Below are positions 33,339 through 42,897 of a DNA stretch of 64,000 bases, piece by piece. The stretch's first letter is position 1, and each line of letters opens with the position of its first letter. Made by a program: the position numbers and the translations under genes. Source of the stretch: Nocardioides halotolerans DSM 19273. Lineage in GTDB: Bacteria > Actinomycetota > Actinomycetes > Propionibacteriales > Nocardioidaceae. The notes under the pieces are model-generated. The model was not told where the DNA came from. It saw nothing but the letters and a program-made list of their open reading frames with translations, and made no database searches. The stretch covers positions 609,772 through 673,771 of the forward strand of contig NZ_KE383922.1 in the NCBI RefSeq assembly GCF_000422805.1. The letters run 5' to 3'.

Positions 33339-34910
33339 CTAGTGCAGGTCGCGTCGCCGGAACGCGAACCGGCCCGCGACACTCAGGGCCGCGGCCACCA
33401 GCGTCAGCACCAGGAACGGCGCCCACCGGAAGTCCTCCAGCGGCACCAGCGCCAGGTGCTCGAACGGCGAGAGGTCGCGCAGCCACCGCGGCAGGCCGAG
33501 CGACCCCCCGAAGAGCAGGACCACCCAGGCGAGCAGCAGACCCAGCCAGGCGAGGACCGCGACCCGGGGTGCGACGCCGTGCAGCAGCCGGGCGAGCCCG
33601 CTGAGGACCAGCACCGCCGGCGCGTAGGACAGCACCGGGACCGAGAGCCGGAGCACGGCCCCCGCGTCGCCGGTGACCAGGGCGTAGCTCGTCCCGAGGC
33701 CCAGGCCGGCCAGCGCGAGCACGAGGACCGTGCCGGCGACGGTGACCGCGACGTGGCCGCCCAGCCAGGCCGACCGGGTCAGCCCCGTGGCGAGGAGCGG
33801 CTCGACCCGGCCGTCGTCCTCCTCGCTCCTGGGCCGGAGGGCCGAGGAGATCGAGAAGCCCGCGGCCAGCAGCGCCAGCATCACGATCATCGTCGCGTAG
33901 AAGCCGTCCACGACGTCGGCGGTGCCGTGGAGCAGCACGTCACGCGAGTAGGACGAGTCCCCGACCAGGTCCCCCACGCCGTCACCCAGCGCGCCGAAGC
34001 CCAGCCCGCCGAGCAGCAGCCCGATCGCCCAGCCCGTGACCACCGGCCGCTGCAGTCGCCAGGCGAGGCCGAGCCCGCTGGCCAGCCGCGGCTCGGCGCG
34101 GGCCGGGCCGGGGCGGGGCGGGAGGACCCCGGAGCCGAAGTCGCGGCGGTCGAAGACCGCCACGGCCGACGCGACGACCGCCACGGTCGCGACCGCGGTC
34201 ACCAGCAGGGGCCACCAGCGCAACCCGGAGAAGGCATGGATTGCCTGGTACCACCCGATCGGCGAGAGCCAGCTCAGGACCGGAGCACTGACGTCACCGA
34301 TGGCGCGCAGGCCGTAGGCGACGCCGATCACCCCGCCCGCGAGGCCGTACGCCGCGCGGGTGCTGGTGGTCAGCTGGACGGCGACCAGCGCCGTACCGGT
34401 GAAGAACCAGCCGGTGAGGGTCAGGCCGACACCCAGCCCGAGGGAGTCGGCGACGGCGAGTCCGTACGCCGCGAGGCTGCCCGCGACCAGCACCCCGAGC
34501 AGCACGTTGGCGATCAGGGCGTCGAGGAGCGCCGCGGTCATCGGCGCGTGCCGGCCCACCGGAGCGGCGCGCAGCAGCTCGTCTCGGCCGCTCTCCTCCT
34601 CGGCCCGGGTGTGCCGACCGACGATGAACATGCTCATCAGCCCGGCACAGATCGCGCCGAAGGCGGCGGCCTGCCAGGTGACCTGGCCACCGGTGGAGTT
34701 CAGGGCCCGCGCCGGGCCGGCCATCGCGACCAGGGCGGCGTTGCCCTCCATGCTCGCCGCCGCCTTGTCGAACTCGGCCTGCGTCGCGTAGAGGCCGTCG
34801 ACGCTCCATGCCTGGCTGACGTAGAGGACCGCGACGCCGATGCCCCACCACAGGTAGATCCAGCGGTCGCGGCGCAGGAAGATCCCCAGGAACGTGCCGG
34901 TGCCGGTCAT
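33339..34910 (-). CDS. ABC exporter permease (polyketide-antibiotic-exporter-like)
   Basis: 523 aa with about 12 hydrophobic helices arranged as two repeats of six, separated near the middle by a short hydrophilic stretch ([21 protein letters not shown]). The start ATG (34908-34910) overlaps the stop of the preceding ATPase gene by four bases. The architecture matches actinobacterial permeases annotated as antibiotic or multidrug exporters (TetAB/ABC-2 type). The substrate is not readable. Controlled with the ATPase by the operator at 35819-35836. Confidence 0.85.
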   Translation of the reverse strand: MTGTGTFLGIFLRRDRWIYLWWGIGVAVLYVSQAWSVDGLYATQAEFDKAAASMEGNAALVAMAGPARALNSTGGQVTWQAAAFGAICAGLMSMFIVGRHTRAEEESGRDELLRAAPVGRHAPMTAALLDALIANVLLGVLVAGSLAAYGLAVADSLGLGVGLTLTGWFFTGTALVAVQLTTSTRAAYGLAGGVIGVAYGLRAIGDVSAPVLSWLSPIGWYQAIHAFSGLRWWPLLVTAVATVAVVASAVAVFDRRDFGSGVLPPRPGPARAEPRLASGLGLAWRLQRPVVTGWAIGLLLGGLGFGALGDGVGDLVGDSSYSRDVLLHGTADVVDGFYATMIVMLALLAAGFSISSALRPRSEEDDGRVEPLLATGLTRSAWLGGHVAVTVAGTVLVLALAGLGLGTSYALVTGDAGAVLRLSVPVLSYAPAVLVLSGLARLLHGVAPRVAVLAWLGLLLAWVVLLFGGSLGLPRWLRDLSPFEHLALVPLEDFRWAPFLVLTLVAAALSVAGRFAFRRRDLH

Positions 34911-35791
34911 GACGCGGCGTAGTGGCGCAGGAACAGGTCCTCCAGGGTGGGAGGCTGGCTGGTGAGGGAGAGGACGCCGGCCCTCTGCAGGGCGCTCAGC
35001 ACCGGGTCGAGCTGCGTCGAGTCGACCTCGAGGTGGACGCGGTGCCCGTCCACCTCGACGTCGTGGACCCCCGGGAGCGACTCGAGGCCGTCAGGCGCCG
35101 AGGCCAGGTCCGCGGAGATCGAGGTCCGAGTCAGGTGCCTCAGCTCGGCCAGCGTCCCCGACTCGACCCGCGTCCCCGCACGGATGATGCTGACCCGGTC
35201 GCACAGCCTCTCGACCTCCGCGAGGATGTGGCTCGACAGCAGGACCGTGCGGCCCTCGGACCGGAACTCGTCGACGCAGTCACGGAAGACCGACTCCATG
35301 AGCGGGTCGAGGCCCGACGTCGGCTCGTCGAGCACGAGCAGCTCGACGTCCGACGAGAGCGCCGCGACCAGCGCCACCTTCTGCCGGTTGCCCTTGGAGT
35401 AGCCGCGGCCCTTCTTGGTCGGGTCCAGCTCGAACCGCTCCAGCAGGTCTGCACGGCGCCGCTCGTCGAGCCCGCCGCGAAGCCGGCCGAGCAGGTCGAT
35501 CACCTCGCCGCCGGTGAGGTTCGGCCAGAGGTTCACGTCACCCGGCACGTAGGCGAGCCGCGCGTGCAGCTCGGCCGCGTCGCGCCAGGGGTCCTTCCCG
35601 AAGAGCCGGACGTCGCCGGCGTCCTTGCGCAGCAGGCCGAGGAGCACCCGGATCGTCGTCGACTTGCCGGCGCCGTTCGGGCCGAGAAAGCCGTGCACCT
35701 CCCCCTGCTGCACCGTCAGGTCGAGCCCGTCGAGTGCACGCACGGCGCCGAACCCCTTGACCAGCCGCTGGATCTCGATCACGTCGACCAC
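34907..35791 (-). CDS. ABC transporter ATP-binding protein
   Basis: 294 aa single NBD: Walker [11 protein letters not shown], signature [17 protein letters not shown] (a degenerate form in which SKGN replaces SGGQ, common in drug-exporter ATPases), Walker [14 protein letters not shown] and H-loop [14 protein letters not shown]-terminal DrrA-like regulatory domain follows. GTG start at 35789-35791. It forms an operon with the downstream permease by an ATGA overlap, divergent from the GbsR/MarR-type regulator. Confidence 0.92.
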   Translation of the reverse strand: MVDVIEIQRLVKGFGAVRALDGLDLTVQQGEVHGFLGPNGAGKSTTIRVLLGLLRKDAGDVRLFGKDPWRDAAELHARLAYVPGDVNLWPNLTGGEVIDLLGRLRGGLDERRRADLLERFELDPTKKGRGYSKGNRQKVALVAALSSDVELLVLDEPTSGLDPLMESVFRDCVDEFRSEGRTVLLSSHILAEVERLCDRVSIIRAGTRVESGTLAELRHLTRTSISADLASAPDGLESLPGVHDVEVDGHRVHLEVDSTQLDPVLSALQRAGVLSLTSQPPTLEDLFLRHYAAS

Positions 35792-35818
35792 GACCTCGAG
35801 GCTACACCTGTTTCAGCA

Positions 35819-35836
35819 ATTACTAAATCCAGTAAT
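35819..35836. promoter_or_regulatory. Palindromic operator ATTACT-N6-AGTAAT
   Basis: A perfect inverted repeat with 6-bp arms and a 6-bp spacer in a conspicuously AT-rich 54-bp gap between the ABC operon and the MarR-type regulator. It ends 9 bp before the regulator's ATG and lies 28 bp from the ATPase start, so one bound dimer could repress both directions. Confidence 0.65.
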
Positions 35837-35845
35837 GTATGCCCC

Positions 35846-36316
35846 ATGGCGACCGAAGCGGAGCGGGCGACCTTCGTGGAGCGGATGGGCGGGGCACTCA
35901 CCTCGGCCGGCCTGGCCCGCCTCCCCTCGCGGATCTTCTCCGCGCTGCTGATCGACGCCGACGGCCGGATGACCGCTGCGGAGATCGGGGCCGCGCTGGG
36001 TGTCTCCCCCGCCGCCGTCTCTGGCGCCGTGCGCTACCTCGACGGCGTGGGCATGGTGCGCCGCGAGCGCGAGCGGGGGTCGCGTCGCGACATCTTCGTC
36101 GTCGACGACGACGCCTGGCACGAGATGATGATGCACGCAGACCAGTACTACGGGCCGATGCAGGCGGCCCTGCGCCGCGCGCTGGACTCGCTGCCCGAGG
36201 ACGACCCGGCCCACCGCCGACTCCGGTTCTCCTACGAGTTCATCGCCTTCGTCACCGAGGAGATGAAGGCGCTGAGCGAGCGCTGGGACCAGCGGGTGAC
36301 AGAGCTCGGTCTCTGA
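35846..36316 (+). CDS. GbsR/MarR-family transcriptional regulator
   Basis: 156 aa from the ATG at 35846. The winged HTH is MTAAEIGAALGVSPAAVSGAVRYLDGVGMVRRERERGSRRDIF (in pieces: about residues 42-85), flanked by helices for dimerisation (MHADQYYGPMQAALRRAL, FSYEFIAFVTEEMKALSERW). Divergent from an ABC exporter operon with a perfect palindrome between them. This is the standard arrangement for a local repressor responding to the exported compound. Confidence 0.88.
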   Translation: MATEAERATFVERMGGALTSAGLARLPSRIFSALLIDADGRMTAAEIGAALGVSPAAVSGAVRYLDGVGMVRRERERGSRRDIFVVDDDAWHEMMMHADQYYGPMQAALRRALDSLPEDDPAHRRLRFSYEFIAFVTEEMKALSERWDQRVTELGL

Positions 36317-36376
36317 CCACTCGGTGCAGCACCACGTCGGTCAGCGCACCTTCGGCCGCGGTCGCGGCCAGCAGCC

Positions 36377-36988
36377 TCATGCGTTGGCCACCTGCACCTC
36401 GGCCGCCGCCGCGTCGAGGATCGCCTGCTCCAGCACGCCCCGCCTGGGGTCCGGCACCGGGAGCCAGCGCTCGTCGACGGTGAGCCGCCGCAGCCGCGGG
36501 TCGGTGAGGACCTCGTCGACCGCGGCGTGGTCGCCACCGGTCACCACGCGCGGCGCGCCGTCGCCGAGCAGCCGTGCCGCGTGGTCGGCAGCGGCCTCGA
36601 AGGCCTGCCGCGCCTGGTTGTCGCGCCGCCGGGCGAAGCGCTGCTGGCTCTGCCCGCCGGCCTTGGTGCGACCCTGGACGTGCCGCTGCCCGACCTTCGA
36701 GTCGACCAGGCGCGTCCCCGCCAGCCGCGCCACGGCGAAGCCGCCCTTGCGCACCAGCAGGACGCCCCAGTCGGAGGGCAGCACGATCGCCTCGGCGAAC
36801 GCCGTCGCGTCCGGCGGCCCGTCATAGGCCGCGTCGAACGGCAGCCGGGCGTGGAACGTCGAGCCGTCCTGGGCCATCCCGAAGATCCCGCCGGCCTCGG
36901 TCACCAGGCCGGGACCGCCGCCGTGCCGCTCGGCGAAGTTGGCCACCCACCGCTCGAAGCGCTCACGAGGGACGAGGACCGTGCGCAC
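36377..36988 (-). CDS. acVLRF1 family peptidyl-tRNA hydrolase (release-factor-like)
   Basis: 203 aa from a GTG at 36986-36988. The diagnostic segment is GRTKAGGQSQQRFARRRDNQAR, a Gly-Gly-Gln-containing loop of the Vms1/eRF1-like (VLRF1) family. This loop reaches the peptidyl-transferase centre and releases stalled nascent chains during ribosome rescue. The actinobacterial members lack the ankyrin and zinc parts of eukaryotic Vms1, as here. It stands alone between the regulator gene and the suf operon. Confidence 0.85.
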   Translation of the reverse strand: MRTVLVPRERFERWVANFAERHGGGPGLVTEAGGIFGMAQDGSTFHARLPFDAAYDGPPDATAFAEAIVLPSDWGVLLVRKGGFAVARLAGTRLVDSKVGQRHVQGRTKAGGQSQQRFARRRDNQARQAFEAAADHAARLLGDGAPRVVTGGDHAAVDEVLTDPRLRRLTVDERWLPVPDPRRGVLEQAILDAAAAEVQVANA

Positions 36989-37122
36989 GTGCGCGACGCT
37001 ACCGAGGGCCGGTGGCTACCCGCGCTCCAAGGTGGCTTGGGCGTGCGGGCTGCGGAAGGTCTCGACCCGCCCGTCGCGGGTTCGCAAGCTCACCCGCGGG
37101 GCTCGCTCGACCTCTTCGGGTC

Positions 37123-37151
37123 GCGACCCTGCTCGTTCCTCGCAGGGTCGC
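37123..37151. terminator. Hairpin after the suf operon (possible terminator or intergenic repeat)
   Basis: GCGACCCTGC (37123-37132) pairs perfectly with GCAGGGTCGC (37142-37151) around a 9-nt loop, immediately after the stop of the last suf gene. There is no T-run. The flanking 36989-37122 region is low-complexity, made of imperfect CGACC/GGGTCG and CCCGCGGG palindromes and with no gene, resembling REP-like intergenic elements of high-GC actinobacteria. Confidence 0.5.
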
Positions 37152-37154
37152 GCC

Positions 37155-37532
37155 TCAGACGTTAAACCCGAGGGCGCGCAGCATCTCGCGGCCGTCGTCG
37201 GTGATCTTGTCGGGGCCCCACGGGGGCATCCAGACCCAGTTGATGGCGACGTCGTTGACCAGGCCCTCCAGCGCGGAGTTCGTCTGGTCCTGGATGACGT
37301 CGGTCAGCGGGCAGGCGGCCGAGGTGAGCGTCATGTCGAGGACGCAGTTGTGGCTCTCGTCGAGGTGCACGCCGTAGACCAGGCCGAGGTCGACCACGTT
37401 GATGCCGAGCTCGGGGTCGACGACGTCCTTCATCGCCTCGGTGACGTCGTCGACGGTCACCGTGGCGGTCGCACCACCGCCCGCGGGCGCGAGGGCTTCG
37501 GGCACCTCGGGGAGATCTCCGTGGTCAGCCAT
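37155..37532 (-). CDS. sufT: SufT-like metal-sulfur cluster assembly factor (DUF59/MIP18)
   Basis: 125 aa. After a flexible N-terminus, the DUF59 domain shows DPELGINVVDLGLVY and the reactive-Cys segment TSAACPLTD, then VWMPPWGPDKITDDGREML. SufT proteins help mature Fe-S proteins. Last gene of the suf operon, overlapping sufU by eight bases. Length and motifs are standard. Confidence 0.88.
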   Translation of the reverse strand: MADHGDLPEVPEALAPAGGGATATVTVDDVTEAMKDVVDPELGINVVDLGLVYGVHLDESHNCVLDMTLTSAACPLTDVIQDQTNSALEGLVNDVAINWVWMPPWGPDKITDDGREMLRALGFNV

Positions 37533-37971
37533 GACTTGCCTCCAACGATCGGGTCGTGGCGTCCTTCCAGGCCATCCACGACAGTAGTGCGCACTTCACC
37601 CGTGCCGGGAACTTCGCGACCCCCGCGAACGCGATGCCGTCCTCGAGGACCTCCTCGTCGGGCTCCACGGTGCCCTTGCCCTGCATGAGGGCCAGGAACT
37701 CGCCGTGGATCCGCATCGCCTCGTCGACCGGCTTGCCGATCACGAGGTCGGTCATCACCGATGCGGCCGCCTGGGAGATCGAGCAGCCGAGCGCGTCGTA
37801 CGAGACGTCCTGGACGACGCCCTCGGACAGGTGGACGCGCAGCGTCACCTCGTCGCCGCAGGTGGGGTTGACGTGGTGCACCTCCGCCTCGAAGGGCTCG
37901 CGCAGGCCCTTGTGGTGGGGGTTCTTGTAGTGGTCCAGGATGATCTCCTGGTAGAGGCTGTCGAGGTCCAT
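37525..37971 (-). CDS. sufU: SufU zinc-dependent sulfurtransferase
   Basis: 148 aa IscU-like fold with the three zinc/sulfur Cys residues in NPTCGDEV, ALGCSISQA and RVKCALL. The 18-20 residue insertion typical of SufU lies between the second and third Cys. It accepts sulfur from SufS and passes it to the SufBCD scaffold. ATG at 37969-37971, 4 bp after the sufS stop. Confidence 0.93.
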   Translation of the reverse strand: MDLDSLYQEIILDHYKNPHHKGLREPFEAEVHHVNPTCGDEVTLRVHLSEGVVQDVSYDALGCSISQAAASVMTDLVIGKPVDEAMRIHGEFLALMQGKGTVEPDEEVLEDGIAFAGVAKFPARVKCALLSWMAWKDATTRSLEASHG

Positions 37972-37975
37972 GTGC

Positions 37976-39223
37976 TCAGCCCAACTTGAAGTACGAGCGG
38001 GTGTATTCCAGGGCCTCGACCAGCGCGTCGATCTCCGCGGGCGTCGTGTAGAGGTACGACGACATCCGGCTCGAGCTCTGCACGCCGAACCGCGCGTGGG
38101 CGGGCTTGGCGCAGTGGTGGCCGGCGCGGATCGCGACGCCGCGCGAGTCGAGCACCTGGGCGACGTCGTGCGGGTGCACGCCCTCGAGCTCGAAGGAGAT
38201 GGCTCCCCCGCGCTGGGCCGCGTCGAGCGGCCCGAGCACGCTGAGGCCCGGGACGGTGGCCAGACCCTCCAGCGCGTAGGCCGTGATCGCCTGCTCGTGC
38301 GCGTGCACGGCGTCCATGCCGATGTGGGCGAGGTAGTCGAGGGCGGCGCCGAGCCCGACCGCCTCGACGATCGGCGGCGTGCCGGCCTCGAAGCGGTGCG
38401 GCGCCCGGGCGTAGGTCGAGCGCTGCATGGTGACGGTCTCGATCATCTCGCCGCCCCCGTGGAACGGCGGCAGCGCGTTGAGCAGGTCCTCGCGGCCCCA
38501 CAGGACGCCGATGCCCGTGGGACCGACGGTCTTGTGCCCGGTGAAGACCAGGAAGTCGCAGCCGGTGGCGGCGACGTCGACGGGGAGCTGGGGCGCCGCC
38601 TGGGACGCGTCGATCACCGACACGGCTCCGACCGCCCGGGCCCGCGCCGACAGGTCACCGACGGGGTTGACCGTGCCGAGCATGTTGGAGACCCAGGTGA
38701 AGGCGACGACCTTGGTGTGCTCGTCGACGAGCGCGTCGGCGTTCGAGAGGTCGAGGTGACCGTCGTCGGTGACCCCGAACCACCGCAGCTCGGCGCCGCT
38801 GCGCTCGCAGGCGAGCTGCCACGGCACGATGTTGGAGTGGTGCTCCATCTCGGTGATCACGACGTTGTCGCCGGGGCCGAGCTCGATGGTGCGGGCCAGC
38901 AGGTTGAGCGCCTCGGTGGCGTTCTTGGTGAAGATCACCTCGTTGCGCGACGGTGCGTTGACGAACGCCGCCACCTTGTCGCGGGCGCCCTCGTAGGCCT
39001 CGGTCGCCTCCGCGCCCAGCTGGTGCATCGCGCGCGCGATGTTGGCGTTGTGCCGCTCGAGGTGGTCGACCATCGTGTCGATCACGACCTGGGGCTTCTG
39101 CGAGGTGTTCGCGCTGTCGAGGTAGACCAGCGGCCTCCCGTCCGCGAGCGTGCGCTCGAGGATCGGGAAGTCCTTGCGGATGACCTCCAGCTCCGGCAGG
39201 AGCCCCGGCAGGGTGACGGACAC
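37976..39223 (-). CDS. sufS: Cysteine desulfurase SufS
   Basis: 415 aa class-V PLP aminotransferase-fold enzyme, providing persulfide sulfur. The PLP lysine lies in FTGHKTVGPTGIGVLWG. The catalytic Cys is in RAGHHCAKPAH, in the short loop of group-II desulfurases. GTG start at 39221-39223, 2 bp after the sufC stop. Operates with SufU. Confidence 0.95.
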   Translation of the reverse strand: MSVTLPGLLPELEVIRKDFPILERTLADGRPLVYLDSANTSQKPQVVIDTMVDHLERHNANIARAMHQLGAEATEAYEGARDKVAAFVNAPSRNEVIFTKNATEALNLLARTIELGPGDNVVITEMEHHSNIVPWQLACERSGAELRWFGVTDDGHLDLSNADALVDEHTKVVAFTWVSNMLGTVNPVGDLSARARAVGAVSVIDASQAAPQLPVDVAATGCDFLVFTGHKTVGPTGIGVLWGREDLLNALPPFHGGGEMIETVTMQRSTYARAPHRFEAGTPPIVEAVGLGAALDYLAHIGMDAVHAHEQAITAYALEGLATVPGLSVLGPLDAAQRGGAISFELEGVHPHDVAQVLDSRGVAIRAGHHCAKPAHARFGVQSSSRMSSYLYTTPAEIDALVEALEYTRSYFKLG

Positions 39224-39225
39224 GG

Positions 39226-39984
39226 TCAGACCGCTGCCCGGAGGTACTTGTCGTAGCCGTTGGCCTCGAGCTCCTCGGCCAGCTCGGGGCCGCCGGACTC
39301 GGCGACCCTGCCGTCGACGAACACGTGCACGAAGTCGGGCTCGATGTAGCGCAGGATCCGCGTGTAGTGGGTGATCAGCAGGACGCCCTTGCCGTCCTTG
39401 GCGCGGAACCTGTTGACCCCGTCGGAGACGACCTTGAGGGCGTCGATGTCGAGACCGGAGTCGGTCTCGTCGAGCACCGCGACCTTGGGGTCGAGCAGCT
39501 CGAGCTGGGCGATCTCGTGGCGCTTCTTCTCACCGCCGGAGAACCCCTCGTTGACCGAGCGGGTGCCGAACGACGGGTCGAGGTTGAGGTCCTCGAGGGC
39601 CTTGTTGACGTCCTTGACCCACGTGCGGAGCTTGGGCGCCTCGCCGTCGAGGGCGGTCTTGGCCGTCCGGAGGAAGTTGCTGACCGAGACGCCGGGCACC
39701 TCGACGGGGTACTGCATCGCGAGGAACAGCCCGGCCCGCGCGCGCTCGTCGACCGACATCGCGAGGACGTCCTCGCCGTCGAGGGTCACCGAGCCGCCGG
39801 TGATGTCGTACTTCGGGTGGCCGGCGACCGAGTAGGCCAGCGTGGACTTGCCGGAGCCGTTGGGGCCCATGATCGCGTGGGTCTCGCCCGCCTTGATGGT
39901 CAGCGTGACGCCCTTGAGGATCTGCTTGTCCCCGTCGTCGGTCTTGACCGACACGGCCAGGTCCTTGATCTCCAGGGTGCTCAT
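39226..39984 (-). CDS. sufC: Fe-S cluster assembly ATPase SufC
   Basis: 252 aa ABC-type ATPase: Walker A GPNGSGKST, Q-loop region LAMQYPVEVPGV, signature GFSGGEKKRHEIAQL, Walker B VAVLDETDSGLD, and ITHYTRIL with the switch His. It powers the SufBD scaffold. The ATG at 39982-39984 overlaps the Rieske ferredoxin stop by four bases (ATGA). Confidence 0.95.
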   Translation of the reverse strand: MSTLEIKDLAVSVKTDDGDKQILKGVTLTIKAGETHAIMGPNGSGKSTLAYSVAGHPKYDITGGSVTLDGEDVLAMSVDERARAGLFLAMQYPVEVPGVSVSNFLRTAKTALDGEAPKLRTWVKDVNKALEDLNLDPSFGTRSVNEGFSGGEKKRHEIAQLELLDPKVAVLDETDSGLDIDALKVVSDGVNRFRAKDGKGVLLITHYTRILRYIEPDFVHVFVDGRVAESGGPELAEELEANGYDKYLRAAV

Positions 39985-40340
39985 TGAGGGGTGACTCCGT
40001 TCAGGGTGGTGGTGACGTCGACGTAGACCGCCGGACCGTCTGGTTCGTCTCGTAGGTCGACCGGGAAGGTCGCGACCGGCTCGGTCGCGGGCAGCCCGGT
40101 GGGCTTGCCGGAGCGGAGGTCGAAGCGCGAGCCGTGCAGCCAGCACTCCAGCGTGCACTCGCCGTCGTCGACGGTGACCTCGCCCTCGGACAGCGCGACG
40201 GCCGCGTGGGAGCAGATGTCCTCGACCGCGAACACCTCGTCGCCGTTGCGGGCGACCGCGACCTCCTGGGAGCCCACAATCACCGCCAGCGCCTCGTCGG
40301 CGGGGACGTCGGACAGCGCGCACGCGCGCTCGAAGCTCAC
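39981..40340 (-). CDS. Rieske-type ferredoxin encoded within the suf operon
   Basis: 119 aa; Rieske ligands in ICSHAAVAL (Cys-x-His) and ECWLHGSRFDL (Cys-x2-His). No membrane anchor. A non-heme-oxygenase-type ferredoxin in this position is a recurrent feature of actinobacterial suf operons and may supply electrons for cluster assembly. GTG at 40338-40340 overlaps the sufD stop by four bases and its own stop overlaps sufC. Confidence 0.88.
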   Translation of the reverse strand: MSFERACALSDVPADEALAVIVGSQEVAVARNGDEVFAVEDICSHAAVALSEGEVTVDDGECTLECWLHGSRFDLRSGKPTGLPATEPVATFPVDLRDEPDGPAVYVDVTTTLNGVTPQ

Positions 40341-41479
40341 GAGAGCTCCTTGAGGACGTTCTTGGCCAGCTCGGTCTCGACGGTCGCGGTGAGCGACTCC
40401 TCGAGCTCGGGCACGGCGATCTTGCGGATCAGGTCGTTGAAGAAGCCGTGCACGACCAGGCGGCGCGCCTCCTTCTCCGAGACGCCGCGGGACCGCAGGT
40501 AGAACAGCTGCTCGTCGTCGAACCGGGCCGTGGCCGAGGCGTGGCCCGCGCCCTCGATCTCGCCGGTCTCGATCTCGAGGTTGGGGACCGAGTCGGCCTG
40601 GCAGCCGTCGGTGAGCACGAGGTTGCGGTTCTCCTCGTAGGTCTCGATGCCCTCGGCCTCCTTGCGGATCAGCACGTTGCCGATCCAGACCGTGTGGGCG
40701 CCCTGGCCCTGCAGCGCGCCCTTGTAGACCACGTGGCTCTTGGTCTTGGGCGCGGTGTGGTCGACGAAGAGGCGGTGCTCGATGTGCTGGCCCTCGTCGG
40801 CGAAGTAGAGGCCGAGCATCTCGATGGACCCGCCGGGGCCGTCGTAGGTCGCCGTGGTGTCGTGGCGCACGAGGTCGCCGCCGAAGGTCACCGCGACGTG
40901 CTTGAGGGAGGCGTCGCGGCCCACCTTGGCGTGCTGGGTCGAGTGGTGGACCGCGTCGTCGGCCCAGTCCTGGACCGTGACGTAGGTCAGCTGGGCGCCG
41001 TCGCCGACCACGATCTCGACGACGTCGGCGAGCGTCGCCGATCCCTCGAAGCGGACGACGACCGTGGCCCTGCTGTGCGCACCGATCGTGATCACGGCGT
41101 GGGTCGCGGTGGCGTCGTCGACGCTCTTGCCGGTCAGGGTCAGCACGGCCGGCGCGTCGAGCTCGGTGTCGGCTGGGACCGTCACGGCGTAGCGCTGCCC
41201 GGCTTCGTGCCACACCCGGGCCGAGACCCGGTCGGTCGGCACGAACCCGCTCGACCCGAGCTCGGCGCTGCCTGCGGCCAGCGGCTCGACCGCGACCCCG
41301 TCGGGGCCGTCGTACTCCGCGCCCACGCCGGTGCCGCCGAGGGCAGCCCCGTCGTGGAGCCCGCGCAGCCGCTTGAGCGGGGTGAACCGCCAGACCTCCT
41401 CGCGCCCGGTGGGCACGGGGTGGTCGGACAGGTCGAACGAGCCCACCGGGTGGAGGTGGGAGGAGAGCTCGAGTCCCAT
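40337..41479 (-). CDS. sufD: Fe-S cluster assembly protein SufD
   Basis: 380 aa right-handed beta-helix scaffold paralogous to SufB. Visible core motifs are YKGALQGQGAHTVWIGNVLIRKEAEGIETYEENRNLVLTDG (central part), SVPNLEIETGEIEGAGHASATARFDDEQLFYLRSRG and the C-terminal FFNDLIRKI. Forms SufB-SufC2-SufD. Its ATG shares one base with the sufB stop (TGATG). No anomalies. Confidence 0.95.
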   Translation of the reverse strand: MGLELSSHLHPVGSFDLSDHPVPTGREEVWRFTPLKRLRGLHDGAALGGTGVGAEYDGPDGVAVEPLAAGSAELGSSGFVPTDRVSARVWHEAGQRYAVTVPADTELDAPAVLTLTGKSVDDATATHAVITIGAHSRATVVVRFEGSATLADVVEIVVGDGAQLTYVTVQDWADDAVHHSTQHAKVGRDASLKHVAVTFGGDLVRHDTTATYDGPGGSIEMLGLYFADEGQHIEHRLFVDHTAPKTKSHVVYKGALQGQGAHTVWIGNVLIRKEAEGIETYEENRNLVLTDGCQADSVPNLEIETGEIEGAGHASATARFDDEQLFYLRSRGVSEKEARRLVVHGFFNDLIRKIAVPELEESLTATVETELAKNVLKELS

Positions 41480-42897
41480 CAGCCGACGGCACCTTCCATC
41501 TGGAGCTCGATGAGGCGGTTCAGCTCGAGGGCGTACTCCATCGGGAGCTCCTTGGCGATCGGCTCGACGAAGCCGCGCACGATCATGGCCATCGCCTCGT
41601 CCTGCTCCATGCCGCGCGACATGAGGTAGAAGAGCTGGTCGTCGGAGACCTTGGAGACCGACGCCTCGTGGCCCATCGACACGTCGTCCTCGCGGATGTC
41701 GACGTAGGGGTAGGTGTCGGAGCGGCTGATCTGGTCGACCAGGAGCGCGTCGCAGAGCACGTTGGACTTCGAGCCGTGCGCGCCCTCGTTGACCTGGATC
41801 AGGCCGCGGTACGACGTGCGACCACCGCCGCGGGCGACGGACTTGGACAGGATCGAGCTCGACGTGTGCGGTGCGGCGTGCACCATCTTGGCGCCGGCGT
41901 CCTGGTGCTGGCCCTCGCCCGCGAACGCGATCGAGAGCGTCTCGCCCTTGGCGTGCTCACCCATGAGGTAGATGGCGGGGTACTTCATCGTCACCTTGGA
42001 GCCGATGTTGCCGTCGACCCACTCCATGGTCGCGCCGGCGTCGCACGTCGCGCGCTTGGTGACCAGGTTGTAGACGTTGTTGGACCAGTTCTGGATGGTC
42101 GTGTAGCGGCAGCGGCCGCCCTTCTTGACGATGATCTCCACGACCGCGGAGTGCAGCGAGTCGGAGGAGTAGATCGGCGCGGTGCAGCCCTCGACGTAGT
42201 GCACGTAGGCGTCCTCGTCGACGATGATCAGCGTCCGCTCGAACTGGCCCATGTTCTCCGTGTTGATGCGGAAGTAGGCCTGCAGCGGGATGTCGACGTG
42301 CACGCCCTTCGGCACGTAGATGAACGAGCCGCCGGACCACACCGAGGTGTTGAGCGCGGCGAACTTGTTGTCGCCGACCGGGATGACGGTGCCGAAGTAC
42401 TCCTTGAAGAGCTCCTCGTGCTCGCGCAGCCCCGTGTCGGTGTCGACGAAGATGACGCCCTGCTCCTCGAGGTCCTCGCGGATCGAGTGGTAGACGACCT
42501 CGGACTCGTACTGGGCCGCGACGCCGGCGACGAGGCGCTGCTTCTCCGCCTCGGGGATGCCCAGCTTGTCGTAGGTGTTCTTGATGTCCTCCGGGAGCTC
42601 CTCCCACGAGGTCGCCTGCTTCTCGCTGGAGCGGACGAAGTACTTGATGTTGTCGAAGTCGATCGCCGAGAGGTCCGACCCCCACGTGGGCATGGGCTTG
42701 CGGTGGAACAGCTTGAGGCCCTTGAGCCGCAGGTCGAGCATCCACTGCGGCTCGCTCTTCTTCGACGAGATGTCGCGGACGACGGTCTCGTTGAGGCCGC
42801 GCGTCGCCAACGCACCGGCCTCGTCGCTGTCGGCCCAGCCGAACTGGTAGCGACCCAGGCCCTGCAGCTCGGGGTTCCGCTCCTCGATGGAGGTCAT
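41479..42897 (-). CDS. sufB: Fe-S cluster assembly protein SufB
   Basis: 472 aa scaffold subunit. Motifs include [48 protein letters not shown] and the C-terminal [21 protein letters not shown]. The length excludes an intein, unlike the M. tuberculosis homologue. ATG at 42895-42897 overlaps the sufR stop by four bases. Essential core of the cluster scaffold. Confidence 0.96.
   Translation of the reverse strand: MTSIEERNPELQGLGRYQFGWADSDEAGALATRGLNETVVRDISSKKSEPQWMLDLRLKGLKLFHRKPMPTWGSDLSAIDFDNIKYFVRSSEKQATSWEELPEDIKNTYDKLGIPEAEKQRLVAGVAAQYESEVVYHSIREDLEEQGVIFVDTDTGLREHEELFKEYFGTVIPVGDNKFAALNTSVWSGGSFIYVPKGVHVDIPLQAYFRINTENMGQFERTLIIVDEDAYVHYVEGCTAPIYSSDSLHSAVVEIIVKKGGRCRYTTIQNWSNNVYNLVTKRATCDAGATMEWVDGNIGSKVTMKYPAIYLMGEHAKGETLSIAFAGEGQHQDAGAKMVHAAPHTSSSILSKSVARGGGRTSYRGLIQVNEGAHGSKSNVLCDALLVDQISRSDTYPYVDIREDDVSMGHEASVSKVSDDQLFYLMSRGMEQDEAMAMIVRGFVEPIAKELPMEYALELNRLIELQMEGAVG

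Noticed and set aside
36989..37122. A small gene in the GC-rich gap between acVLRF1 and the suf operon
   Set aside because: No start with a ribosome site and no plausible protein; the region is imperfect short palindromes.
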